Shown: positions 22,532 to 30,968 of the stretch, in pieces
How positions within the stretch are numbered: the stretch's first letter is position 1
Layout: each line of letters opens with the position of its first letter
Assembly (NCBI GenBank): GCA_016765095.1
Contig: JAESQQ010000152.1
Span: forward strand, 1 to 32,964
Reading direction: 5' to 3'
Length of the DNA: 32,964 bases
Source: Planctomycetota bacterium
Lineage (GTDB): Bacteria; Planctomycetota; J058
Made by a program: the position numbers and the translations under genes
The notes under the pieces: generated by a model
Told to the model about the DNA's origin: nothing
What the model saw: only the letters and a program-made list of their open reading frames with translations
Databases searched by the model: none

Positions 22532-24685
22532 CTAACCCTCAGTGTCCGCAGACGACTCGGTCATTCGGTTGACGAGCTCCGCGTAGCGCCCACCGGCGGC
22601 GAGCAGGTCCTCGTGACGCCCACGCTCCACGATCCGCCCCTGATCGAGGACCAGGATCTGGTCGGCGTGGCGCACCGTCGAGAGTCGGTGCGCGATCACG
22701 AGCGTGGTGCAGTCCTGACTCACCGTTTCGACAGCCTCTTGGACGAGGCGCTCGGTGGTGGCGTCCAGGGCGCTCATGGCTTCGTCGAGCAAGAGCACCT
22801 CAGGGCGTCGCACGAAGGCGCGCGCGAGGGTCAAGCGCTGGATCTGCCCGCCTGAGAGCTGGGATCCGCGCTCACCCGCGACGTAGCCATAGCCGCCGGG
22901 GAGCGCCGCGACCTCGTCATGGAGGCAAGCCGCGCGCGCGGCCTCTTCGACCTCGGCGTCAGTCGCCTCGAGCCGACCGTAGCGAACGTTCTCCCGGAGC
23001 GTGTCGTTGAACACGAACGGCTGCTGAGAGACGACGGCGACCCGAGACAGCCAGCTCGCGCGCTGGAGCGAAGTGATCGACTGACCGTCGATCAAGACCT
23101 CGCCGGAGTCGGCGTCCATGTGTCGCGCCAAAATGTCCATCAGCGTCGACTTGCCAGAGCCAGTGTGTCCGACGAGCGCGGTCGTGCTCCCGCGAGCAGC
23201 CTCGAAGCTGATCCCCTGCAGGACCGGCGTCTCCCCGTCGTAGCTGAAGTGAACGTCACGAAGCTCGATCCCCTCGCGGAGGCTCTCGAGAGCGGTCGCC
23301 CCCGGAGGATCGATCGTGAGCGACTCCAAGTCGAACAGATCCCGTAGCCGACGATACGAGGGGAGCGCGTCCTGAACGTTGTTGTAGGCCATGGCCATGC
23401 TCTTGGTCGGGCGATACATGAGCATGACCAGACCCGCGAAGGCCGCGAACCGGCCCGCGTCCAGCCCTCCCGCATGATTCACGATCATCCACCCACCGAC
23501 GAGGATCAGGACCGGGACGGTGCTGTCGTTCATCAGTCGGAGCCAACTCCGCGAAGCCGTCCGAGCTCGAATCACGCCGAGCTCTGCGTGATAGGCGCGC
23601 TCGGTCCCGAGGTGGAACTTCTCCGCCTCGTGTGCCTCGCGACGGAAGGCCTTCACGAGCCGGATCCCGGCGAACATTTGGTGCATCGACTCGATCACGT
23701 CAGCCAACGCGCTCTGACGATCTCGCGCGCTGCGTCGGATCGTGCGCCCGCTGATCCGGATCGGAATCAGAACCGTGACGGCCATCACGAGGAGTGCGAG
23801 CGCGAGCGGCCAGGAAATGTAGAGCGCACCCAGGTAGAGCACGACGAGCCGGGCGGGCTGAAGCACATAGATCGTCGCGAGCGGAAGAATGATCCCGTTG
23901 ACGCACTTGGCGACGTCGCTGTTGAGGCGAGCCAGAAGGTCGCCTCGCCGCATGTTCGCGAGCTGCGGCGCGCTGAGTTCGAGGCTCTTGCTGACGGCGG
24001 CGCACTGCATCTCGAAGAACACACGGGCCACGATCACGCGCGACGTGGCGTTGAGCGCATAGCGCAGAAAGGCCAGGATCCCGGCCAACGCAAAGGCATA
24101 GACCACGATTCGCTTCAGGACCCGCAGGGCAGAGGCAAAGCTCGCCTCCCGAACGAGAGTCCGAGCCTGGAGACTCAAGGCCGCCGCTGCAGCGCGCGCG
24201 TCGGGCGTCGCGACTCGCGGGTCAGGGAGGACGAGCTGGCCTGCAGCCGCCTGGACTCGAATCGCCTTCGCGAGGGTCTTGCGGGGCTCGACGTCGTCTT
24301 CGCGGAGGTCGGCGGCGTCCGCGACCAGGACTCGGCGCGAGCGCTCGAGGAGCCGGCAGAGGGCGTCTTTGGTCCAGGCTGGATCTTCCGCCGCCCGCCC
24401 CGAATACACCCGCAACCCGAGGAGACCGGCTGAGGACTCGGTCGCGGCGACCGAGGCCAATCGCTGCTCGGCCAAGACCGCCCCGGCCGGGGTCGAGTTG
24501 GCCTCGAACCACTCCGCGTCGAGGTCTTCCCCTTCGCTGTCGCCTCCACGCAGAAGGACCCGGTTGAGGAGGTCCTGGAGCAGGTACGCCTGCCCCACGT
24601 CACAGCCTGCTGCCGCGAACGTAAACGCAACCACCATCAGAGCCGCGGCCAACTGGACCTTGAAGTAAGGCCAGAGGAAGCCCAC
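22532..24685 (-). CDS. MsbA-like ABC exporter with large periplasmic insertion
   Basis: A fused permease-ATPase half transporter that dimerises. GTG 24685 is preferred because GGAGG lies eight bases upstream; GTG 24697 has no proper spacing. The product has 717 residues. TM1 is at about 7-29 and TM2 at about 190-210, separated by about 150 mostly hydrophilic residues, where MsbA relatives have only a short loop. The ATPase has Walker A GHTGSGKST (506-514), Q-loop SQQ, signature LSGGQ (610-614), Walker B VLLLDEA and switch His in IAHRLST, all intact. The two glycosyltransferases follow at once, so the likely cargo is a lipid-linked glycan or lipid of the envelope. The role of the insertion is unknown. 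Confidence 0.92.
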   Translation of the reverse strand: MGFLWPYFKVQLAAALMVVAFTFAAAGCDVGQAYLLQDLLNRVLLRGGDSEGEDLDAEWFEANSTPAGAVLAEQRLASVAATESSAGLLGLRVYSGRAAEDPAWTKDALCRLLERSRRVLVADAADLREDDVEPRKTLAKAIRVQAAAGQLVLPDPRVATPDARAAAAALSLQARTLVREASFASALRVLKRIVVYAFALAGILAFLRYALNATSRVIVARVFFEMQCAAVSKSLELSAPQLANMRRGDLLARLNSDVAKCVNGIILPLATIYVLQPARLVVLYLGALYISWPLALALLVMAVTVLIPIRISGRTIRRSARDRQSALADVIESMHQMFAGIRLVKAFRREAHEAEKFHLGTERAYHAELGVIRARTASRSWLRLMNDSTVPVLILVGGWMIVNHAGGLDAGRFAAFAGLVMLMYRPTKSMAMAYNNVQDALPSYRRLRDLFDLESLTIDPPGATALESLREGIELRDVHFSYDGETPVLQGISFEAARGSTTALVGHTGSGKSTLMDILARHMDADSGEVLIDGQSITSLQRASWLSRVAVVSQQPFVFNDTLRENVRYGRLEATDAEVEEAARAACLHDEVAALPGGYGYVAGERGSQLSGGQIQRLTLARAFVRRPEVLLLDEAMSALDATTERLVQEAVETVSQDCTTLVIAHRLSTVRHADQILVLDQGRIVERGRHEDLLAAGGRYAELVNRMTESSADTEG

Positions 24686-24898
24686 CGCCGCCGACACCTC
24701 CCCCGGTTCGGTGCTCGGGGGAGGGGCGGCTTCGTCACCGGGTGCTGGAGTCGTGGATTCCCCTCCGGACAGATCGGGCTCCTTCTCCCCTGGCTCCGAG
24801 AGCGATTCGCAGGGCGTGGGCGCGCCAGTCTCGTCCCCGGGTGCAAGAAGGGCAAGCTTGGGCTGAATCCGGCTTGGTCGCCAGGGCCGGAAAAACCG

Positions 24899-24914
24899 CT
24901 AGACTCCTGTCTAG
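24899..24914. promoter_or_regulatory. Inverted repeat before the response-regulator gene
   Basis: CTAGAC-tcct-GTCTAG is a perfect 6+4+6 inverted repeat ending 15 bases before the ATG at 24930. TAGACT within it could be a -10 hexamer, but no -35 is at the right distance. It could be an operator or a small hairpin in the leader. Confidence 0.35.
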
Positions 24915-24929
24915 CCCCCTGTGAGATCC

Positions 24930-25295
24930 ATGCCCTACCGAGTCTTGGCCGTCGACGACTCTCTCCTCATGCGCCGTAAGGTCGAGAAGAGCTTGAAGGA
25001 CACCGAGTTCGAGGTCGTGGCCACGGCGAGCGACGGCGCCGAAGCCGTCGAGCGGTTCAAAGAGTTGACGCCCGATTTGGTCCTGCTCGACATCGTGATG
25101 CCCAACAAGGACGGACCCACGGCGCTGCGAGAGATCATCGCGCTCGACGAGTCGGCTCGCGTCATCATGGTCAGCTCTCTTGGAACCGACGAAGCGGTCA
25201 CTGACTGCCTCGAGGCTGGCGCGCTCCGCTTCATTCAAAAGCCGTTTACGACCGAGCTCCTCCTCAAGACCCTCCGCGCCGTGTGCGCCGAATGA
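24930..25295 (+). CDS. CheY-like single-domain response regulator
   Basis: 121 residues, nearly all one receiver domain. ATG 24930 is chosen; an upstream in-frame GTG adds only three residues. Receiver residues are complete: acidic pair D9-D10, phospho-acceptor D54 in LLDIVMPNKDG, Ser in VSS (82-83) and Lys104 in QKPF. There is no output domain, so it acts by protein contact, as CheY does. Its stop overlaps the ATG of the next gene (ATGA, 25292-25295), which encodes a CheX-like domain protein; that gene is therefore the obvious candidate for its phosphatase or regulator. The matching histidine kinase is not in the window. Confidence 0.95.
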   Translation: MPYRVLAVDDSLLMRRKVEKSLKDTEFEVVATASDGAEAVERFKELTPDLVLLDIVMPNKDGPTALREIIALDESARVIMVSSLGTDEAVTDCLEAGALRFIQKPFTTELLLKTLRAVCAE

Positions 25296-26239
25296 GCGGC
25301 ACCGAGACGGTCCCTGAGCCGAAGAACGAGCCACACCTCGCCGTTCAATTCCTCGGGCAATTCCTTGTCAGCCAAGGACTCGTGAGCCATGACGCGCTCG
25401 ACGCGGCCCTCGATTTCCAAGAGGAGAACAACCTCCCGCTCGGGGCGCTCGCGCTCAGCAAGGGGCTCCTGAGCGAACGCCAACTGCTCATCGTCCACGC
25501 CCACCAACTCAACAGCGAAGATCGGTTCGGTGAAGTCGCAGTCCGGCGGGGGTTCCTGACCCGCCACCAGCTCGACGAGCTCCTCCGCGAGCAAAAGGAG
25601 GCCCGGATCTTGATCGGGGACGCCTTGGTCCGAGCCGGCGCGACGGACGCGGACACGCTTGAGGTCGCCCTCCAGCAGTATCAAATCGTGCAGGCTCGGG
25701 CCGAAGAGCAGGTCCAAAACGAACTCGCTGCGCTGCCAGACGCCCACCTGGTCAGCCCCGCGATTCAGCTCACGACCCGACTCCTGCTTCGAATGTGCGG
25801 CCTGGTGGCCAAGGTCGCCGCAGTCAGCCAAGACACACGCCTCGCGCACCTCGAATACGCGCTCTGGCAGGAGGTCGAGGGGACACGCCCCTTCACCTAC
25901 GCGCTCCACATAGACGGAATCGACCTCCTCGATCTCAGCGAGGCGGTCCTCTACGCCCTCGACGACGAGACGACCTTGCCCGACGAAGTCGACCCCCTCG
26001 TGCTCGACGTCGGCAAGGAGTTCGTCAATATCCTCGTCGGACACCTCTGCACCTGGCTGGACCGCGAGGGGCACCGCTGCACGCCCCTCCCCCCCGGCAC
26101 CGGCGACGGCGACCTCGAGCCGCCCGTCTGCTGGGAGGGTCCGGTCCGCCGGATTAACGTGCGCCTCGAGATGCCGCGGACAGCAATGGCCGTCAGCATC
26201 CTCGTCAAGCCCGGCGACGAAGGACCTCCGAGGTCCTAA
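25292..26239 (+). CDS. MshEN-like (putative c-di-GMP-binding) protein with CheX-like phosphatase domain
   Basis: 315 residues from ATG 25292, overlapping the receiver stop. Four 24-residue units fit the MshEN half-motif (LG-x2-hydrophobic, G-L, L-x3-L-x2-Q): 20-43 and 49-72 separated by five residues, then 78-101 and 107-130 again separated by five. The 24-5-24 spacing is that of MshEN domains, known high-affinity c-di-GMP receptors in MshE. Key Arg at the first position is kept only in unit 3 (RFGEV). Residues about 155-310 resemble CheC/CheX/FliY phosphatases, with E243 and N246 in the E-x2-N signature KEFVNILVG. It probably dephosphorylates the neighbouring receiver under control of a nucleotide. 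Binding and activity are inferred. Confidence 0.75.
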   Translation: MSGTETVPEPKNEPHLAVQFLGQFLVSQGLVSHDALDAALDFQEENNLPLGALALSKGLLSERQLLIVHAHQLNSEDRFGEVAVRRGFLTRHQLDELLREQKEARILIGDALVRAGATDADTLEVALQQYQIVQARAEEQVQNELAALPDAHLVSPAIQLTTRLLLRMCGLVAKVAAVSQDTRLAHLEYALWQEVEGTRPFTYALHIDGIDLLDLSEAVLYALDDETTLPDEVDPLVLDVGKEFVNILVGHLCTWLDREGHRCTPLPPGTGDGDLEPPVCWEGPVRRINVRLEMPRTAMAVSILVKPGDEGPPRS

Positions 26240-26252
26240 CGGCGCCCAGCTC

Positions 26253-28366
26253 CTAACGGCGCCGCTTGGCCCGAGCGGCCAGGCGCCGGAGAGCGGCTCG
26301 GATCGAGGGGGACGCGGTCTTTAGCGAGCCGAGCTCCTTGAACATGTGAATCTCGCTCGCCACGTCTGCGACGCGGAGGGCGGTCGCCGAGTCACCCCCC
26401 TCCGAGGAGACTCGAGCCAGATAGGCCAAGACGGTGATCTTGACCTGGCCCAGATCGCCCTGGGCGGCCAGGTATCGCTTGGCGTAGGGAGCCGCCCGCC
26501 GGCGAGCCGCTCGACGAAGGCCCAAATCACCGCCGGCGCGGACGCGCGCCTCCCCCCAGCCACGAAGGCCGCTCGTCATTTCGTAGGCGAAGCGGGCCCG
26601 CTCTGCTTTGCTAAGCCCGCCCGCAGTCGCGAAGCGCCGCTCGGCCTCGTCCGCGCCGCTGCGGGCCCCGCGAGCCAGGAACACCTTCGCCTGAAGACGA
26701 CGGGCTCGCCCGACGCCCCCCACGTCAGCCAGCCGCTCGTCGAAGACCGCCAGCAGCTCGAGCGCCGCCAGCCCATTGCCCAACTCGTGTTCGATCGAGC
26801 GAGCGTCTGCCGCGCTGCGGCCTCCTCATTCGTCCACCCTTGACTATTAGCCAAGGTGATCGACTCCCGAAGCCGAGCCCGGGCGCTCGTTAGGGGCGGT
26901 ACCCGGCGGGTCGCGAGGTGGTCACGCCAATGGCAACGCCCGGCCCGCGTCAGGACCTTGGCGCGAAGTGCTGCCTTCGTCTCCGCCGAGATCTCGACGT
27001 AGCCCGCGGCGGCCTTCGCCCAGCGCTTGGCCCCCTCGTCCTGGGCGAGATCGGCCAACCGACCCCGCAGGCGGACCTCGGCGGAGAGGTGAGCCTCTGC
27101 CCCCTTGAGGAGGAGCAGCTTGAAGTCCTCCAGCGCACCGCCAGGCGGGCTCCCGAGCTGCTTTACGGCCCGGCGGAGGGCAGCGATCGCAAACAGAGCG
27201 GCCTGAGGAGCGAAGGCGTCCTTGGGGAACTCGCTGAACACGATCTGGTAAGCCAAGGCGGCCTCCAGGTAGCGCTCCTGGCGGAACAGGACGGCGCCCA
27301 CCTCGCGCACGGCGCGGGGGACCCAACGCGCTCGATCGTTGGGCGTCCGAGCGGTGTGCAAGACACGCTTGTAGCTTTGGAGCGAGCGCCCGCTCTCTCC
27401 CCGCCTGCTGTGCCCGAAGGCCGCATAGAAGCAACCGGCGGGCGAGCGAATCGCTGCCTCCCCGAGCTTCGAGAGCTCCGCGAGAGCGAGACAACCGACC
27501 CGAAAGTCGCGAACTGCAGCACCCGCAGAAGACGCGCGAGCCCTCGCTTCGAGGGGCTGGAGCAGGGCGAGAAGATCCCGCACAGCGCCCTCGACGTCTC
27601 CCAGAGCTGCGGCGGCCTGGGCGCGAACGGAGATCAAGTCGATCGCCCCGGCCCCGCGCCGCCAGTGGGCCCCGTGGGGGGCCCGCTCGATCTCCGCGCA
27701 GACCTTGATCGCTCTCGCACACTCTCCGTCCTCGAGCAGAAGCCGCGCCAGGAGGACGTGAGCCTCCAGGCACACGCGCTCGAGGTGCCTGCGGTCGAGC
27801 GGGACCTGCTTCCGATAGCTCGCGGGCACCTTGTCGGGCTGATACCACCAGTCGATCGCGGTCAGATCCTGAGCGAGTTCGCGCGCCTCGCCTCGCGAGT
27901 CACCGGCTGCGAGGGACTCGGCCAGGCCCAGGTAGGCGTAGTGACGAAGCCAGTCGCTCGCAGTGCCCGTCAAGTCGTCCCGCCCCTCCACGAGCGTCCG
28001 AAACGCCTCCTCGGCCTGGGCCAACCGACGCGCGGCGTCCTCCGAGCCGCTCCGAGAGAGGGCCAGGGCAGCCCGCCCAACGAGGTAGCGAGCCTGATCG
28101 CGCACGGACTCGGCCGCTCGATCGTCTGTGGGAACTGCCTGATCCACCAAGGCCTTCCCCTTGGTGAGGGTCGTCACCAGCTGACGTCGCCCCTCAGCGA
28201 GCAGCCGGCCCCGCTCGATCGGATCGCTCGAGGCGCGGCCACGAGCCAGGAGCGAGCTCCCCCGGGAGTGGGCCGCAGCGAGGGTCTCTAGTGGTGTCAG
28301 TGCCTCCTCCGCCGCGGCCAAGGGTGAGAGGAGAACAGCCAGGGCGAAGAGGAGAGAGCGGGTCAT
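26253..28366 (-). pseudogene. Secreted TPR-like repeat protein, frameshifted
   Basis: Starts at ATG 28366, with GGAG six bases upstream, and a signal peptide ending near AAAEEA at residues 19-24. The rest is Ala/Leu/Arg-rich helical repeat sequence of the TPR type, so the protein is probably periplasmic and a protein-binding scaffold. The main frame runs to about 26815 (TNEEAAA) and then loses its character; the neighbouring frame takes over with ADARSIEHELGNGLAALELL and continues to the stop at 26253. A single missing base near 26811-26816, in a GCGC-rich stretch, explains this. Repaired, the product would have about 704 residues. A homopolymer-like or GC-rich assembly error is as likely as real decay. 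The convergent MshEN-CheX gene ends 13 bases away. Confidence 0.75.
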
Positions 28367-28401
28367 GGGAGACTCCACCCGCGAATCGCACCAAGAGTTC
28401 C

Positions 28402-28443
28402 CAAAACAAGAGCCGGGCTGCGCTGACGCGCGACCCGGCTCTT
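28402..28443 (-). terminator. Intrinsic terminator of fusA
   Basis: On the minus strand a perfect 10-bp stem AAGAGCCGGG (28443-28434) pairs with CCCGGCTCTT (28417-28408), followed by GTTTT (28407-28403). It lies about 45 bases after the fusA stop. The 16-base loop can itself pair further (GCGC/GCGC). The next gene begins only 35 bases beyond, so it is probably separately transcribed. Confidence 0.9.
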
Positions 28444-28487
28444 CTGGTTATTGGTCCCCGTGAGGAGAAGTCAGGAAGGAGCGAAGG

Positions 28488-30611
28488 CTACTTCTTCTCC
28501 TTCTTCTTCTCCTCGGCCTCCTTGATCAGCTCGGCCTGAACCGACGCGGGAACTGGGGCGTACTTCGCGAACTCCATCGTGAAGCTCGCCTTGCCCTGGG
28601 TCGAACTGCGGAGGTCGTTGCTGTAGCCAAACATCTCCTTGAGCGGAACCTCAGCCTCAACCTTGACGTCGCTGCCTTGACTCTCGTTGCCCGAGATCAT
28701 GCCGCGACGCTTGTTGATGCTTCCCAGGATCGCGCCCGAGAACTGCTCCGGGCCCTCGACCTCGACCTTCATGATCGGCTCCATCACGACCGGCTCAGCC
28801 CGCATGTAGACGTCGCGGAAGGCAAACCGGCCTGCCGACTGGAACGCGCGATCCGACGAGTCGACTGCGTGGGACTTACCGTCGTTGAGGACGACCTTGA
28901 CACCCACGACCGGGAACCCAATCAGGAGGCCCTCAGGCGTCGCGAGCTCGAAGCCCTTCCCGACGGAGTTGATGTACTCCTTGGGAACGGAGCCACCCAC
29001 GATCTTGGGCTCGAACAGGAAGGTCGCGTCGCCGTCCAGCTCCTCGTCCGTCATGGGCTCGATCCAGCCGCCGATCTTGGCGTATTGACCCGAGCCACCC
29101 GTCTGCTTCTTGTGGGTGTAGTTGTACTCAGCCCTGACCGTGATCGCTTCGCGATACGCCACCTGCGGCGCGCCGGGAATGACCTCGACTTGATACTCGC
29201 GCTTCATGCGCTCGACGTAGACCTCGAGGTGAAGCTCACCCATTCCGCCAATAATGGTCTCCCCCGACTCCTCGTCGAAGTGGACCTTGAAGGTCGGATC
29301 CTCCTTCGTGAAGCGGTTGAGCGCCTTGGAGAAGTTCGCCTGGTTGGTGTTCTTCTTCGGCGTAATCGCCAAGGTCACGACGGCCTCAGGGACGTGCATC
29401 GAGGTCATCGTCACCGGCTGCCGCCCGTCGGTGAAGGTGTCACCGGACGAGCAGTCGACGCCGAACAGCGCCACGATATCGCCCGCGTAAGCCACGTCGA
29501 TATCGCTCATTTCGTCCGAGTGCATCTGGACAATACGTCCAGCCTTGACCTTCTTCCTGTTCACGGTGTTGTGAATGAAGTCACCCTTATTGAGGGTCCC
29601 GCGATAGACGCGGCAGTAGGTCAGCTGTCCGTATTGGCCGTCTTCGAGCTTGAACGCCAGCATCACGAGGGGCTCCTCGATGTCGCAAACGAGGTTGATC
29701 TCGATGCTCTCGTCGTCGGGGTCGAGGGCGATGTAGTCGCGATCGAGCGGGCTCGGCAGGTAGGCCAGGACCGCGTTCAGCAGGAGCTGGACGCCCTTGT
29801 TTTTGTAGGCCGAGCCGAGGCAGACCGGAGTGATCTTGCGCGCGATCGTGGCCGCTCGCAGGACGGGACCGATCTCCTCCGCGGTGATCTCCTTGCCGTC
29901 CAAGAAGCGCTCGGCGATCGCGTCGTCGATATCGGCGAGGGCTTCGACGAGCTTGGTCCGCTGCTCCTCGACGATGTCCTTCAGGTCTGCGGGGATCTCG
30001 ATCTCTTCGATCGTCTCGCCGTTGTCACCGGAGAAGCTGTAGCACGTTCGCGTCACGAGGTCGATCGAACCCCGGTGGTCGGCCTCGAGGCCGAGCGGGT
30101 GCTGGATCATGACGGAGTTGTGGCCGAGCGCCTCGCGCAGCTGCTCGCAGACGTCGAGCGGGTTCGCGCCCGCGCGGTCGCACTTGTTGACAAACGCCAC
30201 GCAGGGAACGGAGTAGCGACGCATTTGGCGGTCGACGGTGATCGACTGCGACTGAACGCCGCCCACCGCGCACAGGACCAGGACCGCGCCGTCGAGCGAA
30301 CGCAGCGCGCGCTCGACCTCGATCGTGAAGTCGACGTGGCCTGGGGTGTCGATAATGTTGATCGCGTGGCCTTCCCACTCGCAGGAAGTCGCGGCCGACT
30401 GGATCGTGATTCCGCGCTCGCGCTCGAGCTCCATCGAGTCCATCTTCGCGCCCACGCCGTCCTTGCCGCGGACGTCGTGAATGCGGTTGATCATGCCCGT
30501 GTAGAACAGGATCCGCTCGGTGAGCGTCGTCTTGCCCGAGTCAATGTGGGCAGAGATCCCGATGTTGCGGACCTTGGCGCGATCCGGGGCGTTCACAGTT
30601 GTTGCAGTCAT
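28488..30611 (-). CDS. fusA: Elongation factor G, EF-G1 of mitochondrial/spirochaete/planctomycete type
   Basis: 707 residues from ATG 30611 with GAGGAG nine bases upstream. It catalyses ribosomal translocation with GTP. The GTPase motifs are complete: G1 [10 protein letters not shown]2 [10 protein letters not shown]3 DTPGHVDF, G4 NKCD and G5 [10 protein letters not shown]1 has Ser where canonical EF-G has Ala, and the G domain ([32 protein letters not shown]) matches mitochondrial EF-G1 and the related bacterial spdEFG1 group of spirochaetes, planctomycetes and some deltaproteobacteria. Domains II-V follow at normal length, and the C-terminal tail is Lys/Glu rich (AEEKKKEKK). It is monocistronic with its own terminator, outside a str operon. 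Confidence 0.97.
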   Translation of the reverse strand: MTATTVNAPDRAKVRNIGISAHIDSGKTTLTERILFYTGMINRIHDVRGKDGVGAKMDSMELERERGITIQSAATSCEWEGHAINIIDTPGHVDFTIEVERALRSLDGAVLVLCAVGGVQSQSITVDRQMRRYSVPCVAFVNKCDRAGANPLDVCEQLREALGHNSVMIQHPLGLEADHRGSIDLVTRTCYSFSGDNGETIEEIEIPADLKDIVEEQRTKLVEALADIDDAIAERFLDGKEITAEEIGPVLRAATIARKITPVCLGSAYKNKGVQLLLNAVLAYLPSPLDRDYIALDPDDESIEINLVCDIEEPLVMLAFKLEDGQYGQLTYCRVYRGTLNKGDFIHNTVNRKKVKAGRIVQMHSDEMSDIDVAYAGDIVALFGVDCSSGDTFTDGRQPVTMTSMHVPEAVVTLAITPKKNTNQANFSKALNRFTKEDPTFKVHFDEESGETIIGGMGELHLEVYVERMKREYQVEVIPGAPQVAYREAITVRAEYNYTHKKQTGGSGQYAKIGGWIEPMTDEELDGDATFLFEPKIVGGSVPKEYINSVGKGFELATPEGLLIGFPVVGVKVVLNDGKSHAVDSSDRAFQSAGRFAFRDVYMRAEPVVMEPIMKVEVEGPEQFSGAILGSINKRRGMISGNESQGSDVKVEAEVPLKEMFGYSNDLRSSTQGKASFTMEFAKYAPVPASVQAELIKEAEEKKKEKK

Positions 30612-30968
30612 GGGCTTTGGCTCCTCTGGGGGGGCCCGAGTGGCCAGGGGATCTGGCTACAAGGAGTTGGGTCGTAGTTGTGTTGGCGTCGCGCGAAAGC
30701 CGCTGGCCCGAGGGCGAAGCGAGGGGCGACAGGTTAAGTCGGAAGGTCTGGGCGACTAGCGCTGGGGACGGAGGCAAGTCAACGACGGCCACCGCCCTGC
30801 CCTCAACGTGTGTCGACGGGGCGGCAACAAGCAATCGAGGGTTTGGTGGAGGAGGGTCATAACGCTCAGATTCGGTCTGGGACCAAAGTGCTGGGGCTCC
30901 GAGAACCCCATGCCACGTGCCGGTTTACCTAAGTCCAGCGCGCTTGTATAGCCTCAATGTGAGCGCCT
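30612..30968. other. Upstream region of fusA, no gene
   Basis: This 357-base gap separates fusA from the TPR-like gene, both on the minus strand. It holds the probable fusA promoter described next and a 5' leader of about 140 bases. A weak hairpin TGGGG...CCCCA near 30892-30910 might end the upstream transcript but lacks a T run. Short frames here have no coding character. Confidence 0.55.
30755..30782 (-). promoter_or_regulatory. Possible sigma-70 promoter of fusA
   Basis: On the minus strand TTGACT (30782-30777) is a near-consensus -35 box, and GCTAGT (30760-30755) is a poor -10 at 16-base spacing. Transcription would start near 30748 and give a leader of about 135 bases. Only the -35 is convincing. 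Confidence 0.35.

Noticed and set aside
26918-28291. 457-codon plus-strand frame opposite the TPR-like gene
   Set aside because: No start signal or recognisable domain; the minus strand has a signal peptide and repeat protein character.
28677-30677. 666-codon open frame antisense to fusA
   Set aside because: It is a mirror of a strongly biased high-GC gene; the product is rich in Val/Asp/Leu/Arg/His without any fold signature, while the opposite strand encodes clear EF-G.
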